Virus record (IMG/VR): IMGVR_UViG_3300036861_000878
Span: 1-20,099 of that record
Length of the DNA stretch: 20,099 bases
Direction: 5' to 3' (one strand)
Source of the DNA: a virus
In this document: piece after piece, positions 19,702 through 20,099 of the stretch
Numbering within the stretch: position 1 is the stretch's first letter
Layout: each line of letters begins with the position of its first letter
Notes under the pieces: model-generated
Told to the model about the DNA's origin: nothing
What the model saw: only the letters and a program-made list of their open reading frames with translations
Database searches by the model: none
Translations under genes and position numbers: made by a program

Positions 19702-19865
19702 CCGCTCCGACTGAACGGGCTGTGGTGGAGCAGGCGCGTAAATGCCCCTGTCCCGCGCGCTGCAAATATTGTGGAGCGCGAAGGCGTCGCGACATCGTGG
19801 GCCACTACTGTCCAACGAAAAACTGTCAGTGGCAATTCGGATACGACTGCTGCACGTTAGGTTGA
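19698..19865 (+). CDS. Small Cys-rich zinc protein, last gene before the structured region
   Basis: The 55-residue product carries CPCPARCKYCGARRRRDIVG, HYCPTKNC and DCC, in total nine Cys in the 55 residues, so one or two zinc ions could be bound. The ATG at 19698 overlaps the previous stop. Its TGA at 19863-19865 ends immediately before the first base of the inverted-repeat stem at 19866. This is the last gene seen in the window. Confidence 0.5.
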   Translation: MTAPTERAVVEQARKCPCPARCKYCGARRRRDIVGHYCPTKNCQWQFGYDCCTLG

Positions 19866-20099
19866 TGCTCGCTGCGGCGTGAAAGCGCCGGGAAGGCGCT
19901 CCCTGTTTGGGGCCCCTTGGTAAGTAAAAGCTGACGGTGATCGGCGCCGGGTGGGGAATCCGGCCAGCGAGCACTCCCACGAACGCCTCGAAACAGCCAC
20001 GACCAAGGCAGAGAGAGGCCCCAGGGCGAGAGATCGCCCTCGAGGTGGGCCCGTACACCCCTGATCTCGTCTCAGGCCAACCTTGGGCGCTACAGAAGG
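19866..20099 (+). ncRNA. Candidate structured non-coding RNA (truncated by window edge)
   Basis: No gene is seen here, but the plus strand folds into abutting helices. A perfect 9-bp stem, TGCTCGCTG (19866-19874) with CAGCGAGCA (19965-19973), encloses four hairpins: 19875-19890 (CGGCGT-GAAA-GCGCCG, GNRA loop), 19893-19918 (nine pairs with one mismatch), 19930-19945 (GCTGA/TCGGC) and 19946-19964 (GCCGG/CCGGC). The first hairpin and the last two adjoin each other or the stem without spacing. Downstream, CCTCG (19986-19990) pairs CGAGG (20041-20045), next to AGGGCGA-GAGA-TCGCCCT (20023-20040, another GNRA loop); CCTGA/TCAGG forms 20060-20076. CCTTGG (19915-19920) could also pair CCAAGG (20003-20008) as an alternative or pseudoknot. 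The class is unrecognised. GC-rich DNA folds easily, so this needs a covariance test. Confidence 0.45.

Noticed and set aside
1-20099. Terminal overlap showing a complete circular genome
   Set aside because: The first and last bases show no shared repeat by eye, and both ends cut features (a gene on the left, the structured region on the right).
1-20099. CRISPR arrays, tRNA genes or transposases
   Set aside because: No regularly spaced repeats, no convincing tRNA cloverleaf and no transposase or integrase motif were seen; the HNH gene and the lone helix-turn-helix gene do not qualify.

Overview
This window is GC-rich, densely packed phage DNA (free phage or prophage; it may be a fragment from uncultured material). 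I see no bacterial housekeeping genes, transposases, tRNAs or CRISPR arrays. Capsid, portal, scaffold-like and adaptor-like genes and a terminase large subunit point to a tailed phage, most likely podovirus-like. A Gram-negative host is inferred from an O-antigen ligase/polymerase-type membrane protein, a lipobox lipoprotein and many Sec-type signal peptides. Neighbouring genes usually overlap by 1-4 bases (ATGA, GTGA, TGATG).

Left half (about 1-9976, minus strand, read right to left): a zinc ribbon protein, the portal protein, four small virion-region proteins, a scaffold-like protein, a secreted beta-rich protein, a multi-pass WaaL/Wzy-type protein, the major capsid protein, three more proteins with signal sequences, a head-tail adaptor-like protein, and the start of another structural protein cut by the window edge. 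A free-standing HNH-type gene (7464-7883, plus strand) sits in this block, opposed to and overlapping the 3' end of the portal gene, behind an AT-rich patch.

Right half (10101-19865, plus strand): about thirty small genes. They include many Cys-rich zinc-knuckle proteins, one- or two-helix membrane peptides, a Rap1a/Tai-like exported protein, a nuclease-like protein, a lipoprotein, two larger secreted proteins and, near the end, the terminase large subunit (16976-18766) followed by a recombinase-type helix-turn-helix protein. The terminase is thus far from the portal and on the opposite strand. No replication, integrase or lysin gene is recognisable.

The most unusual observations are: (1) a small gene at 13383-13667 that is a diverged piece of the major capsid protein split by a zinc-knuckle insert; (2) a WaaL/Wzy-type protein directly upstream of the capsid gene, among four signal-peptide proteins; (3) a region after the last gene (19866 to the window end) that folds on paper into abutting helices with two GNRA-type tetraloops, a candidate structured RNA; and (4) a terminase whose Walker A lysine and first nuclease aspartate appear substituted. 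All structure and homology statements come from reading the sequence by eye, with no searches run.
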